NCBI GenBank assembly: GCA_009909085.1
Contig: JAAANX010000149.1
Coordinates: forward strand, 1 to 64,000
DNA: 64,000 bases
Reading direction: 5' to 3'
DNA from: Cyanobacteria bacterium GSL.Bin1
Lineage (GTDB): Bacteria; Cyanobacteriota; Cyanobacteriia; Cyanobacteriales; Rubidibacteraceae
In this document: positions 1-10,361 of the stretch, piece after piece
Numbering within the stretch: position 1 is the stretch's first letter
Layout of the letters: each line of letters starts with the position of its first letter
Translations under genes and position numbers: made by a program
The notes under the pieces: generated by a model
Database searches by the model: none
Told to the model about the DNA's origin: nothing
What the model saw: the letters and a program-made list of their open reading frames with translations, nothing else

Positions 1-2
1 AC

Positions 3-140
3 ACCTGGGCAGACGTCTTAAACCGCGCAAACTTAGGGTTTGAGGTTATGCACGAACGGAACGCGCACAACTTCCCCTTAGACTTAGCGGCAGGTGAAGC
101 GACTCCCGTAGCGATGCAAGCGCCTGAAATCAACGGCTAA
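3..140 (+). CDS. psbA: Photosystem II D1 protein, C-terminal end (partial)
   Basis: The first 45 codons visible are the extreme C-terminus of D1, the reaction-centre subunit of photosystem II in the thylakoid membrane. The stretch reading [10 protein letters not shown] is the conserved end of the mature protein, including the region that helps ligate the manganese cluster. It is followed by a 16-residue extension that CtpA normally removes after LDLA. The gene is cut by the left edge of the window, so copy type cannot be judged. A strong intrinsic terminator follows 26 bases after the stop. Identification is secure because this tail is nearly invariant. Confidence 0.96.
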   Translation, partial: TWADVLNRANLGFEVMHERNAHNFPLDLAAGEATPVAMQAPEING

Positions 141-166
141 TTTTCAATAGATAGCTAAATAAGATT

Positions 167-195
167 AACTCTCTCCTTCGGGAGGGAGTTTTTTT
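167..195 (+). terminator. Intrinsic terminator of psbA
   Basis: A 10-bp stem (one G-T pair) closes on a TTCG tetraloop and is followed at once by a run of T. It sits just after the psbA stop and is a textbook rho-independent terminator. Confidence 0.9.
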
Positions 196-277
196 GTATA
201 AAGTTGTCTATGAAACCTTATTCAAGTGACTTTCGGAAAACATTCTTGAAATGCTTGAAATTGGAGGAGTAATTTTA

Positions 278-877
278 CTATTCTATATTTTGATGAAGCT
301 GGGTAATCGCCCTGCTAATCTCACTCTCTTGCACACAACGAACAAATAAAGATAAATCCAGGTTTGGCAGAAGTTGACTTTGCGGTTGTTGCTGATACTG
401 GTGATTCATCAAAACATAAATGGCTAGAGAATTATTTTGCCAAAACCAGACTTCTGGAATTTCTAAACGCTCATAAATTGCTAAACTTTCCAGTCCACCA
501 CTGGTGGTAATAATTTCAATGGCTAAATCAGGAAAATCCTTTTCCATACCGATACAATAACTTTCATCGGGTTCTTTTCCACCTCGTTTACTTTGTTGTC
601 GGAAAGTAGTCGAACCAAGAGGATAAAAAGGAATTTGTTGCTGAATCAAATAAGTTTCTAATAAAATTGCGATCCGTTTCTTGATTGCTTCATGAGCGCG
701 ACTAGGAGACAAAATAATCAGTGTTCCATCTAAATAACTAATGCGATCAGTGCTATTGTCTGCCAAGGTATGAATCAGCTTTTCATAACTTTTCCAATTG
801 ACTCCTGTTATCACCGTCAATTCTTCAGCATCATGATCACCGATAATTTCTAAAAGCTGGCTGGTAGCAGTTACCAT
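278..877 (-). CDS. Uma2 family (DUF820) putative nuclease-fold protein
   Basis: This 199-residue protein matches the Uma2/DUF820 family, which is greatly expanded in cyanobacteria and has a PD-(D/E)xK restriction-endonuclease-like fold of unknown role. Visible family marks are the EPDESY segment near residue 102, the DLAIEI strand with the expected acidic residue and glutamate near 117-122, and the YERLEIPEVWFW segment near 135-146. It is on the strand opposite psbA and ends near it. A second Uma2 gene lies at 42981. Function cannot be assigned beyond the fold; these genes are often mobile and redundant. Confidence 0.8.
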   Translation of the reverse strand: MVTATSQLLEIIGDHDAEELTVITGVNWKSYEKLIHTLADNSTDRISYLDGTLIILSPSRAHEAIKKRIAILLETYLIQQQIPFYPLGSTTFRQQSKRGGKEPDESYCIGMEKDFPDLAIEIITTSGGLESLAIYERLEIPEVWFWQNNSLAIYVLMNHQYQQQPQSQLLPNLDLSLFVRCVQESEISRAITQLHQNIE

Positions 878-917
878 AAATTGTTGATCAAGTCGTTTAA
901 TCGCATTTTAAGGTAAA

Positions 918-935
918 CCCCTCCCGTTGGAGGGG
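918..935 (-). terminator. Hairpin after acetyl-CoA synthetase gene 1
   Basis: A 7-bp GC-rich stem (CCCCTCC / GGAGGGG) with a 4-base loop lies 17 bases beyond the stop of the upstream minus-strand gene. The T tract after it is weak, so it may be a poor terminator or an mRNA-stabilising hairpin. Confidence 0.4.
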
Positions 936-951
936 AGTTGGTTTTAGTGAT

Positions 952-2919
<1,968 letters not shown>

Positions 2920-3145
2920 CAGCTTGTCTAACAAGGGGTAGTTTTCCTTGATCAATTGTAGGCATCAACCCTTCCCTTATCATTCTTACTGCAAGAAAAA
3001 TCAATTCCATTGAAGGAGAAAAGAAAGAAAAAGCTCGGTGGGAAGCGCAACTCGAAGCAATTGCTGAACTGATTCCAACACCGATCTCCCTCCAAGAGAA
3101 TCAACCGGTCAGATCCTTTGGGCAATTCCCTTGATTGGGCTTTGG

Positions 3146-6100
3146 TTAATAAGTGGGCGTTTCTGGATAGGAAGGTTCTTCTTGAAAAACTGCTTCTAAT
3201 TTCTCTGGATCGCTTGGTGGGGGTTCAGAACTGAATAGATCATGCAAGAGGGTGTAGAAGCAGGGAATGATAAACAAGGTGAGGAAAGTGGCTAGGGATA
3301 ACCCGGAAAACACCACGACACCCAGCGGTTGTAAAAACTCTGACCCTTGTCCAATCCCCAAAGCTAACGGAAACATCCCTAAAACTGTGGTAATGGTGGT
3401 CATTAAAATCGGACGTAAACGTTGAGGGGCAGCTTGTAAGATGGCTTGGCGACGACTCACATTTTGCTGCGTGTAAATTTGGTTGGCAAACTCCACCATG
3501 ACGATCGCGTTGTTAACAACAATCCCCACCAGTAAGACAGCCCCGACTAAGACTGTTGCACCGACAGGGGTGTTCGTGACATAAAGCCCCACAATCCCAC
3601 CGGCGAGGGCAAGGGGCACCGTTAACATAATCACCAGTGGGTCAATGAGGGAGTTATACTGCACTGCCATCACCACAAACACCATGAAGGCAGCAAGTCC
3701 GCCTAAGAGTTTCAAGGCATTTTGCAATTCAGTATTGGTTTCTTCGGCAGAACTGGGGGCAATACTGACACCTTCAGGGAGATCCAGTTGTTGGAAAATG
3801 GATTGGGTTTGCGCGATCGCGCAATCGAGTGTTGCCCCTTCCACTAAATCGCCTTCGAGAATATAAACTTGGCGCTGATTCAGTCGTTGAATTTCGGCGG
3901 GGGCAAGCCCAAACTCAATATCGGCAATATCGCTGAGTTTTAAAGCTTGATTCTCTCCGACTAATAGGGGCACTTGTTCCAATTCTGAAATTGAGGTTAA
4001 TGTGGCATCTGGTAGTTGTACGCGAATATCCACCAGGCGATCGCCGCGTTGCAGTTGAGTGGGAACAGCCCCATCAATCGCCGTTTGGATCGCTTCCCCA
4101 ATTTCATTGACGGTTAAGCCAAATTCTTCTGCCCGTTGCCAGTCGGGTTGAATGCGTACTTCGGGCTGTGGCGGTTCAGGATCAGGACGAAAACTTGCCA
4201 GTGGCACATTTTCATCCAGGGCGGCGAGCACCTGTTCTCCTGCTTGTTGTAAAGCGGTTGAATCATTGCCTTGTAAAATGACATTCAAATCCCCACGAGT
4301 CGGCGAATTATTAAAACTAATCCCTCGAACATCTTGCGGTCGCATAAAAATGCGGGTATCGACTAAATTGAGTTGATCCAGTTTCGGTTGTACCCTGGCG
4401 ATATAGGATTGCACATCGACCCCTGATTCTAATTCAATGGTGCTGGATCCCCCTAAAACATCTGGGGACGTGCTGGTTCCAAATAAGTAACCACCCGCAG
4501 TAGTAAAGGTACTTTTCGTTCCCGGTTGTTCTAACAAGGTTTGATCAATCAACCGCATTACTTGCCGGTTTTCGGTCAAACTGGTTCCCGTCGGAAACTG
4601 CACATACATTTGCGCTTGTCCAGTATTAATTTCCGGTAAAATCTCTTGGGGCAATTGTCCGGCTAGCCAAAAACTCCCGCCCCCTAAAATCAGAAAGGCA
4701 CCACTAATGACCACAAGCCGATACCGTAACACTTGTTTTAAGCCTTGTTGATACCGGCGAATTGCGGCTTGGAACTGTTCGTTAAAGCGACGTAAGAACC
4801 AAAAATGAGATAAACCACTACTGCGGGGAATGGCTAAAAGTCGCGATGCCAACATAGGAACAACGGTTAAGGCAATTAACATCGAAGACGCTACCGCAAA
4901 ACTAATCGTCAGAATTAACTCACTAAACAACAGCGAGAAAAAGCCACCAATCAGTAAAAAAGGCACAACGGAAACTAAGTTCGTACTCGTTGCGGCTAGT
5001 AACGCAGATTCAATACTGCGACTGCTGTTCTCCGCTTGTTCGATAATATAGTTGTTACTCGGTCGTTCTTCCGCAACCGGATAGCCGGGAGTCATCCCTA
5101 CCCCTTCGGCGATGGTTTCCAGCATCACGATCGCGTTATCCACCACAATGCCTACTCCTAGTGCCAGTCCCCCTAAACTAAAGACATTGAGGGAAATATC
5201 AGACCCGCGCATCAATAAAATTGCCGTAAAGGTCGCCAGGGGAATGCCAACAATAATAATGAAGGTTTGGCGCAGCGACCCCAAAAATAACAATACGGCT
5301 ACCGCTGCCAAAGTTGCCCCGGTTAACCCAGCAACGGCAACATTTTGAATGGAATTGCGAATAAAAATAGATTCATCTTGGGTTGTGACCAACGTCATCT
5401 CTTCCGGAATTGTTCCCACTGCCTTGAGTTGGTTAATGCGCTGCTTGACTTGATCGACGACTTGTATGGTGTTGGCTGTGGGCTGTTTTTGTACACTGAC
5501 TTTTACCGCCGGATCGCCATTGAGGGTGACAAACACGCGCTGTTCCGCCGTACCATTAATAACCGTGGCAAACTCGGTGAGGGGAATATCGGCATCGCCC
5601 ACCGCAAATGATAAATTGCGAATCTCCTCAGCATTGTCAAACTTACCAATCGTTCGCGTCAGCGGTTCTGTGTCTTCTCCTGATAAGCGTCCGGTTGCTA
5701 CATCCACATTGCGATCGCGCAATTCATCTAAAACATCCGTTAACCCTAAGCCCAGCGCCTGCAAGCGAATCGGATCAATTTCGATGCGGACTTCTTCGGT
5801 CACCCCACCCGAGACATTCACCGACGCCACACCGGGGACAATACTTAACTCTCGCGCTAATTCTTCATCGGCAAAGACCCGCAAGTCCACATCCCGAAGC
5901 GACTGCGATTGCAAACCAAACTCATAAACCGGTAGCTGGGAGGGTTCAAACTTAAAAATGCGCGGATCTTCCACAATATCCGGCAATCGTCCTTGCACCC
6001 GATTAAAGGCAGCAGTGGTTTCGTTTAACGCCTGATCCACATCGTCTCCCGCTTCAAAGTACAAGTCAACCTCGACTTCCCCTTCTTCGGTTTCCGAGTA

Positions 6101-6349
6101 CAGTTGGACAACCCCTTCTGTAGCGCGCAGGGCTTCTTCTAAGGGTTTGGTCACTTCTTCCACAGCAACGGTCGGTGAGACGCCAGGGGCACTTAACTCC
6201 ACGCGAATGCGGGGATAGGTAATGGACGGGAGTAAGTTGACTGGAATTTGCAGGAGAAAAATGGTTCCCACAACTAACACAGCAACAGTAATGGCAAGGG
6301 TGCCAATATGTCTTCGGATCGCGATCGCGCTAATACTAAATCCAGTCAT
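3146..6349 (-). CDS. RND-family efflux permease (AcrB/HAE1 type)
   Basis: Inner-membrane proton-driven efflux pump subunit of 1067 residues, the usual length for the family. It shows an N-terminal membrane segment, two large periplasmic porter domains, and the fourth-helix segment LGVGIVVDNAIVMLE with the acidic proton-relay position. The duplicated second half has the matching ALAGGIVGLY and GIVVNNAIVMVE helices. Only one RND gene is present and no TolC-like outer-membrane gene is seen. The partner adaptor is at 7197 on the same strand, but the two are now separated by a toxin-antitoxin insert. The first seven codons and bases just upstream are duplicated at 7161-7187. Substrate unknown. Confidence 0.93.
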   Translation of the reverse strand: MTGFSISAIAIRRHIGTLAITVAVLVVGTIFLLQIPVNLLPSITYPRIRVELSAPGVSPTVAVEEVTKPLEEALRATEGVVQLYSETEEGEVEVDLYFEAGDDVDQALNETTAAFNRVQGRLPDIVEDPRIFKFEPSQLPVYEFGLQSQSLRDVDLRVFADEELARELSIVPGVASVNVSGGVTEEVRIEIDPIRLQALGLGLTDVLDELRDRNVDVATGRLSGEDTEPLTRTIGKFDNAEEIRNLSFAVGDADIPLTEFATVINGTAEQRVFVTLNGDPAVKVSVQKQPTANTIQVVDQVKQRINQLKAVGTIPEEMTLVTTQDESIFIRNSIQNVAVAGLTGATLAAVAVLLFLGSLRQTFIIIVGIPLATFTAILLMRGSDISLNVFSLGGLALGVGIVVDNAIVMLETIAEGVGMTPGYPVAEERPSNNYIIEQAENSSRSIESALLAATSTNLVSVVPFLLIGGFFSLLFSELILTISFAVASSMLIALTVVPMLASRLLAIPRSSGLSHFWFLRRFNEQFQAAIRRYQQGLKQVLRYRLVVISGAFLILGGGSFWLAGQLPQEILPEINTGQAQMYVQFPTGTSLTENRQVMRLIDQTLLEQPGTKSTFTTAGGYLFGTSTSPDVLGGSSTIELESGVDVQSYIARVQPKLDQLNLVDTRIFMRPQDVRGISFNNSPTRGDLNVILQGNDSTALQQAGEQVLAALDENVPLASFRPDPEPPQPEVRIQPDWQRAEEFGLTVNEIGEAIQTAIDGAVPTQLQRGDRLVDIRVQLPDATLTSISELEQVPLLVGENQALKLSDIADIEFGLAPAEIQRLNQRQVYILEGDLVEGATLDCAIAQTQSIFQQLDLPEGVSIAPSSAEETNTELQNALKLLGGLAAFMVFVVMAVQYNSLIDPLVIMLTVPLALAGGIVGLYVTNTPVGATVLVGAVLLVGIVVNNAIVMVEFANQIYTQQNVSRRQAILQAAPQRLRPILMTTITTVLGMFPLALGIGQGSEFLQPLGVVVFSGLSLATFLTLFIIPCFYTLLHDLFSSEPPPSDPEKLEAVFQEEPSYPETPTY

Positions 6350-6354
6350 GAGTT
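6328..6354. repeat. 27-bp direct repeat, left copy (RND start region)
   Basis: This segment covers the RND start codon, its first seven codons and four to five upstream bases. The same 27 bases with one mismatch recur at 7161-7187. The two copies flank the toxin-antitoxin genes exactly, as expected of a target duplication or recombination scar. Confidence 0.85.
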
Positions 6355-6404
6355 ATATTCGTTATTAGAAGAAGTAAAGATAATCAAAAGGTTGGGAGAA
6401 TATT

Positions 6405-6641
6405 ATGAAGATTGTACAAACTACAGGCAAAATAGAAAAAGGAGAATTAAGAGCAATTGCACCAGAAGATTTAAGTGATGGAGACGTTGATATTGTTATT
6501 GTTGCTAGAAATGAGCCTAATTCATTAGAAACAATGCGAAAATTGGCTAAAGATAAAGGTTATGATTCTCGTGAGAAAATCCTTGATTTAATTCATCAAG
6601 TCAAACTAGAAAAATTAGAAGAAAAAGGAAGAACCCAGTGA
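6405..6641 (+). CDS. Putative antitoxin of a PIN-domain toxin-antitoxin pair
   Basis: A 78-residue protein with a beta-rich N-terminus (MKIVQTTGKIEKGELRAI) and a charged helical C-terminus, typical of small antitoxins encoded just upstream of PIN-domain toxins in cyanobacteria. Its stop overlaps the GTG start of the toxin by four bases (GTGA), the usual arrangement for translational coupling. The pair is opposite in strand to the RND genes on both sides and is markedly more AT-rich than they are, supporting recent arrival. The antitoxin family itself I infer from context rather than from a named domain. Confidence 0.65.
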   Translation: MKIVQTTGKIEKGELRAIAPEDLSDGDVDIVIVARNEPNSLETMRKLAKDKGYDSREKILDLIHQVKLEKLEEKGRTQ

Positions 6642-7102
6642 GTTCCGATCTTCAGCGTTTGTGCCTTGATACAAATATTTATATCATCGGGACTCAAGAA
6701 ATTAACTCTCCAGAAGCAAAAATTTTAAGAGCAATTGGTTACTACGATGACATAGTAATTCAAATCGGAGCAGAAATTATTTTATCAGATGAAATCATTG
6801 ATCAAGTTAGGCGCGTCGGTAAATATTTGTGGAATAAAGATAAAGCTGGTTTTGTAATTGGCTTGATTTGATCACGGCTAAATATCCATTATGTCAATTA
6901 TAGTCAGGAATGGAATCAAGAATTAGAAAAAGTTATGACAGATGGAGAAATTCCTAATGAAGATATAGAGGTTTATTTAACAGCCAAATTAGGAAACTCC
7001 GATTGTTTTGTTTCTTCTAATCGAGAACTAATCAAAGCAATTGCTACATTTGAATGTCTGACTCCAAGGGAATTTATCAATAAGTATTTAAAAGCAGAAT
7101 AG
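6638..7102 (+). pseudogene. PIN-domain toxin gene interrupted by an in-frame TGA
   Basis: The reading frame starts at GTG 6638 with LCLDTNIYI, the first PIN-domain acidic motif, continues through an AEIILSDEIIDQVRR segment with further acidic residues, and meets a TGA at 6869-6871 (codon 78). The same frame then stays open for another 76 codons and gives a convincing PIN C-terminus, including GNSDCFVSSNRELI and LTPREF. A single base substitution therefore splits what would be a 154-residue RNase-like toxin. Loss of the toxin with retention of the antitoxin is a tolerated end state. Stop-codon readthrough cannot be excluded but has no supporting signal here. Confidence 0.8.
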
Positions 7103-7160
7103 AATCGTAAAATTGGGTTAACTTGTTTTTGAGTAATCATCCTTTCTACTTGCCTAATTA

Positions 7161-7187
7161 CGCTAATACTAAATCCAGTCATAAGTT
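7161..7187. repeat. 27-bp direct repeat, right copy (orphan RND start)
   Basis: Read on the minus strand, this copy holds an ATG followed by MTGFSIS, identical to the start of the RND protein. It sits 14 bases after the stop of the adaptor gene, which is where the RND gene would begin in an uninterrupted operon. From here the frame runs antisense into the toxin gene for 69 codons and encodes nothing recognisable. Confidence 0.85.
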
Positions 7188-7196
7188 TTTGGGTGA

Positions 7197-8498
7197 TTAT
7201 TGAGTATTGGTTGAGGAAAGGGCACTCAATTGCACTGCTTCCCCAGATTTAAGCGGACGACTACTACGAACAATATAAGCTGTTTCTGGCGCTAATCCTG
7301 AGAGAATTTCTACTTCGTTGTTGGCGCGATCGCCGAGTTGCACAGTTTGCGCTTCTACGATTGGCGGTTCCATTGTTCGATTCAAGGTAAATACCGTTGC
7401 TGTGTTATTTTCCGTTTCCTCTTGTAATGCCCTTTCAGGAATCACCACTTGTTCGCTGCCTTGGGGCGGGAAAGACACTCTAGCAAGCAAACCACTGCCA
7501 ATGCGTCCTTCTGGGTTGGGTAGTGTTACTTCTACCGGCACTTGCCGTGTTTCCTGGTTGGCAGCCGGAGAAATGCGGTTTACCGTTCCCTGATAAGACT
7601 CATTCGGAAAGGCATCCAGTTTCACCTGCACCGATTGTCCTTGACGAATTTTCCCTAACGCCAGTTCAGACACTAGAACTCTCACTTTTACCGTTTGAAA
7701 ATCGCCAATTGTGAGCACTTCATCTCCCGGTTGAATTAAGTTTCCCGGATCAGTAACTCGCTCTAAAACGACCCCTGCAATAGGAGATTTCAGCGTACTG
7801 TAAGAGAGACGCTCTTGGGCTTGGTCAATAATGGAACGTTGCACCCGCACTTGTTCTTGAGCCGTTGCCACTGCATCTTGTTCAATCTGGATTTGTTCTC
7901 GTGCGGCACGGACTTGTTTTTGAGCAACCGTTGCTTCTGTTTGCGCCACTTCTGCCTCTTGCTTGGCAATTGCGCCTTGTTCAGCAAGATTTTTTAAGCG
8001 TTGAGCATCGGCTTGGGCTTGTTCGGCTTCAGCTTGGGCTTGTTCGAGTTGAATTTGGGCATTTTTAACTTGATTGCGCGCTTGCTTCACTTCCGCAAGA
8101 CGGCTTGCTAGTTCGGCTTCGGCTTCTGCGATGTTGGTTTGGAGAAGATTATCATTCAGTTGGGCTAAAACCTGTCCCTTGTCCACCCTATCCCCAACAT
8201 CAACCGTTAACTCTTGCAGCCGTCCTTCTGCTTGTGACCGTAAGGACACTACTTGCTGCGGAGCTGTATCTCCTTTTACGATTAAGGCAGAGTTGAGAGA
8301 TTTGACTTGCGCGATCGCGCTTTGAACATTAGGTAGTGAAGTTTCCTCACTGCTATTTTCCGGTTGGGCTTGTGCCGACGAATCCAACCGCTCTCCGCAT
8401 CCGATCAAACCAGGAATGAGCACACTACTGAGTAACAGTATTCCTAGAAAGGGCTTACTTTTTTTAGCAATTAGAATCGAGACATTTTGAACAGTCAT
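7197..8498 (-). CDS. RND efflux periplasmic adaptor (membrane fusion protein), lipoprotein
   Basis: HlyD/AcrA-type adaptor of 433 residues that links an RND permease to an outer-membrane channel. A basic N-terminus, hydrophobic stretch and lipobox LIGC (Cys about 34) mark it as a lipoprotein. Then come a split biotinyl-lipoyl-like domain (VDVGDRVDKGQVLAQL and the matching SPIAGVVLERVTDPGNLIQPGDEV), a long Ala/Gln/Glu-rich coiled-coil hairpin (about 120-225), a beta-barrel and a membrane-proximal domain. Its partner permease at 3146 once probably followed 14 bases downstream but is now displaced. No regulator is adjacent on this strand. Confidence 0.92.
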   Translation of the reverse strand: MTVQNVSILIAKKSKPFLGILLLSSVLIPGLIGCGERLDSSAQAQPENSSEETSLPNVQSAIAQVKSLNSALIVKGDTAPQQVVSLRSQAEGRLQELTVDVGDRVDKGQVLAQLNDNLLQTNIAEAEAELASRLAEVKQARNQVKNAQIQLEQAQAEAEQAQADAQRLKNLAEQGAIAKQEAEVAQTEATVAQKQVRAAREQIQIEQDAVATAQEQVRVQRSIIDQAQERLSYSTLKSPIAGVVLERVTDPGNLIQPGDEVLTIGDFQTVKVRVLVSELALGKIRQGQSVQVKLDAFPNESYQGTVNRISPAANQETRQVPVEVTLPNPEGRIGSGLLARVSFPPQGSEQVVIPERALQEETENNTATVFTLNRTMEPPIVEAQTVQLGDRANNEVEILSGLAPETAYIVRSSRPLKSGEAVQLSALSSTNTQ

Positions 8499-8876
8499 TC
8501 TAATAATTAATTTTTATAATTTGCTTGTTAGTTTAGGAATAAATCATTTCTCTCGCCCCTTCCCTAAGGTAGATCGTCAATTTAATAATCTCTTTCCGGG
8601 AATGAAAAGAAATCGGTAAGGGAGCAAATCTTGCCAACTTTCTTACTATCTTGTATGACAAGAAAGCCAAACGTTAATTCATTCGCTTAGACGTTAATAA
8701 CTAGTATAAATTGCTTCTCAGGATATGGCAATTTTACGGGTTTAACATCGTTTTTTTAGGACTATCTTTCTGGGTGAATAAAGAGAGTAAATATTAGAGC
8801 TTCTTTTCAAAAAATGACTCCTTGTTAGTGGTTGCAACGGCTTCAAAAACAGTAAATTGAAGAAATAGAGTGAGGT
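8499..8876. other. Divergent intergenic region, adaptor gene / helicase
   Basis: No gene is seen. It must hold the promoters of the adaptor gene (minus) and the helicase (plus). Two copies of ACGTTAAT start at 8671 and 8691, exactly 20 bp apart (about two helical turns), and a small hairpin CTTGT-ATG-ACAAG lies at 8650-8662. Both are possible regulator contacts but neither matches an operator I can name. Confidence 0.45.
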
Positions 8877-8882
8877 TTGGGA

Positions 8883-10349
8883 ATGATTGAAATTAAACCA
8901 GCGATTAACTGGGAAGCCCTAGCAGTTGCTTACGAACAGCGCCACCGTCAGCAGCAAGTTAGGGAAGGTAGAGGACAGTATCAGTTTCGACGCGATGGGG
9001 CACCTTCTCTTCCTTCTACTTTAGTTTTAAGAAACTATCAAACCCAAGCTGTGGTCAGTTGGTTTCGTCAGCGGGGACGAGGAATGCTGAAAATGGCAAC
9101 GGGAAGTGGCAAAACGATTACGGCCCTTGCCATTACCACCGAACTCTATGAGAAGATTAGCTTACAAGTTTTATTAGTGGTGTGTCCCTATCGTCATCTG
9201 GTCACGCAATGGGCACGGGAATGTCAACAGTTTAATTTGCAACCGGTTTTAGCGTTTGAAAGTGTTGAACAGTGGCAACGGGACTTATCCAATCAGCTTT
9301 ATCATCTTAATAAGGGAACGCAGGCGTTTTTAACAATTATTACGACGAACGCCATGCTGATGACAGAAGGCTTTCAATCTCAACTTAATTATTTGCCGGA
9401 AAAAACTTTAATTGTTGGTGATGAAGCACATCATTTAGGAGCACCCCGCTTACTCGCCAGTTTACCTTCCCAGATTGGCTTACGCTTGGGATTATCGGCC
9501 ACGCCAGAGCGGTATTTTGATGAAACGGGAACGGATGCTGTGTTTGAGTACTTTGGCAAGACCTTAACTCCACAGTTTACCCTTGCCGACGCGATCGCGC
9601 AAGGCGCGTTAGTGCCCTATGCTTACCATCCGCTGTTTGTGGAATTAACGGCGGCAGAAGCCCTAGCTTATGCAAAATTAACCCAACGCATTGGCTGGGC
9701 ATTAGCTGACAATCCGAATGTCCAAACTAATGAAACACTCACATCACTGCTGATGCAGCGATCGCGCTTAGTGGGAACTGCCGAAAATAAACTGCCCACT
9801 CTCGCCCGTTTAATGTCCACCCGCTTAAACACCAGCCACACCCTATTCTATTGCGGAGAGGGCACGATGGAAACAGTTTCTCATGGCATTCATCGCCAGG
9901 TCGCTGCTGTAACCCGTTTACTTGGCAATGAACTAGGCTTTCGGGTGCATCGCTATACGGCCCAAACTCCGATGAAAGAACGAGAAAAGTTGCGTTTCCA
10001 GCTTGAACAAGGCGAACTACAAGGCTTAGTTGCCATTCACTGTTTAGACGAAGGAGTCGATATTCCTGCCGTGCGTCATGCCGTTATTCTCGCTAGCACG
10101 AGTAATCCCCGCCAATTTATCCAGCGGCGAGGGAGAGTCTTACGCCCTCATCCCGGAAAAACGGAAGCCACGATCTTTGATATGATTGTAATTCCGCCGC
10201 AGCTCGATCGCGACACCTGGGAAGTGGAACGGAAGTTATTACGTAAAGAATTAAAACGCTTTCTCGAATTTGCCAAACTCGCTAATAATGCTGAAGCCGC
10301 CAGTCAAAAATTACTGGCTTTACAAGAACAATATCAACTGCAACTTTAG
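8883..10349 (+). CDS. SF2 DEAD/DEAH-box helicase (XPB/SSL2-like), stand-alone
   Basis: An ATP-dependent nucleic-acid helicase or translocase of 488 residues from ATG 8883; a TTG two codons earlier is possible but less likely. Motif I is MATGSGKT (near 70), motif II is DEAH (near 180), motif III is LSATP, and the second RecA domain carries an HCLDEGVDIP segment and motif VI as QRRGRVLRP. The protein is essentially just the two RecA-like domains with a short N-terminal piece before the first motif, as in helicase subunits of restriction-type systems and XPB-like repair helicases. No nuclease or methylase gene adjoins it, so a defence role is only a possibility. Confidence 0.82.
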   Translation: MIEIKPAINWEALAVAYEQRHRQQQVREGRGQYQFRRDGAPSLPSTLVLRNYQTQAVVSWFRQRGRGMLKMATGSGKTITALAITTELYEKISLQVLLVVCPYRHLVTQWARECQQFNLQPVLAFESVEQWQRDLSNQLYHLNKGTQAFLTIITTNAMLMTEGFQSQLNYLPEKTLIVGDEAHHLGAPRLLASLPSQIGLRLGLSATPERYFDETGTDAVFEYFGKTLTPQFTLADAIAQGALVPYAYHPLFVELTAAEALAYAKLTQRIGWALADNPNVQTNETLTSLLMQRSRLVGTAENKLPTLARLMSTRLNTSHTLFYCGEGTMETVSHGIHRQVAAVTRLLGNELGFRVHRYTAQTPMKEREKLRFQLEQGELQGLVAIHCLDEGVDIPAVRHAVILASTSNPRQFIQRRGRVLRPHPGKTEATIFDMIVIPPQLDRDTWEVERKLLRKELKRFLEFAKLANNAEAASQKLLALQEQYQLQL

Positions 10350-10361
10350 CCCCCGTTACCT

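Noticed and set aside
2991-3134. Lysine/glutamate-rich 47-codon frame between acs copy 1 and the RND gene
   Set aside because: No start codon and no recognisable family; possibly the end of a lost gene, but too little to annotate.
6973-7182. 69-codon minus-strand frame beginning MTGFSIS
   Set aside because: The first seven codons are the duplicated RND start; the rest is antisense to the PIN toxin. Reported as a repeat, not a gene.
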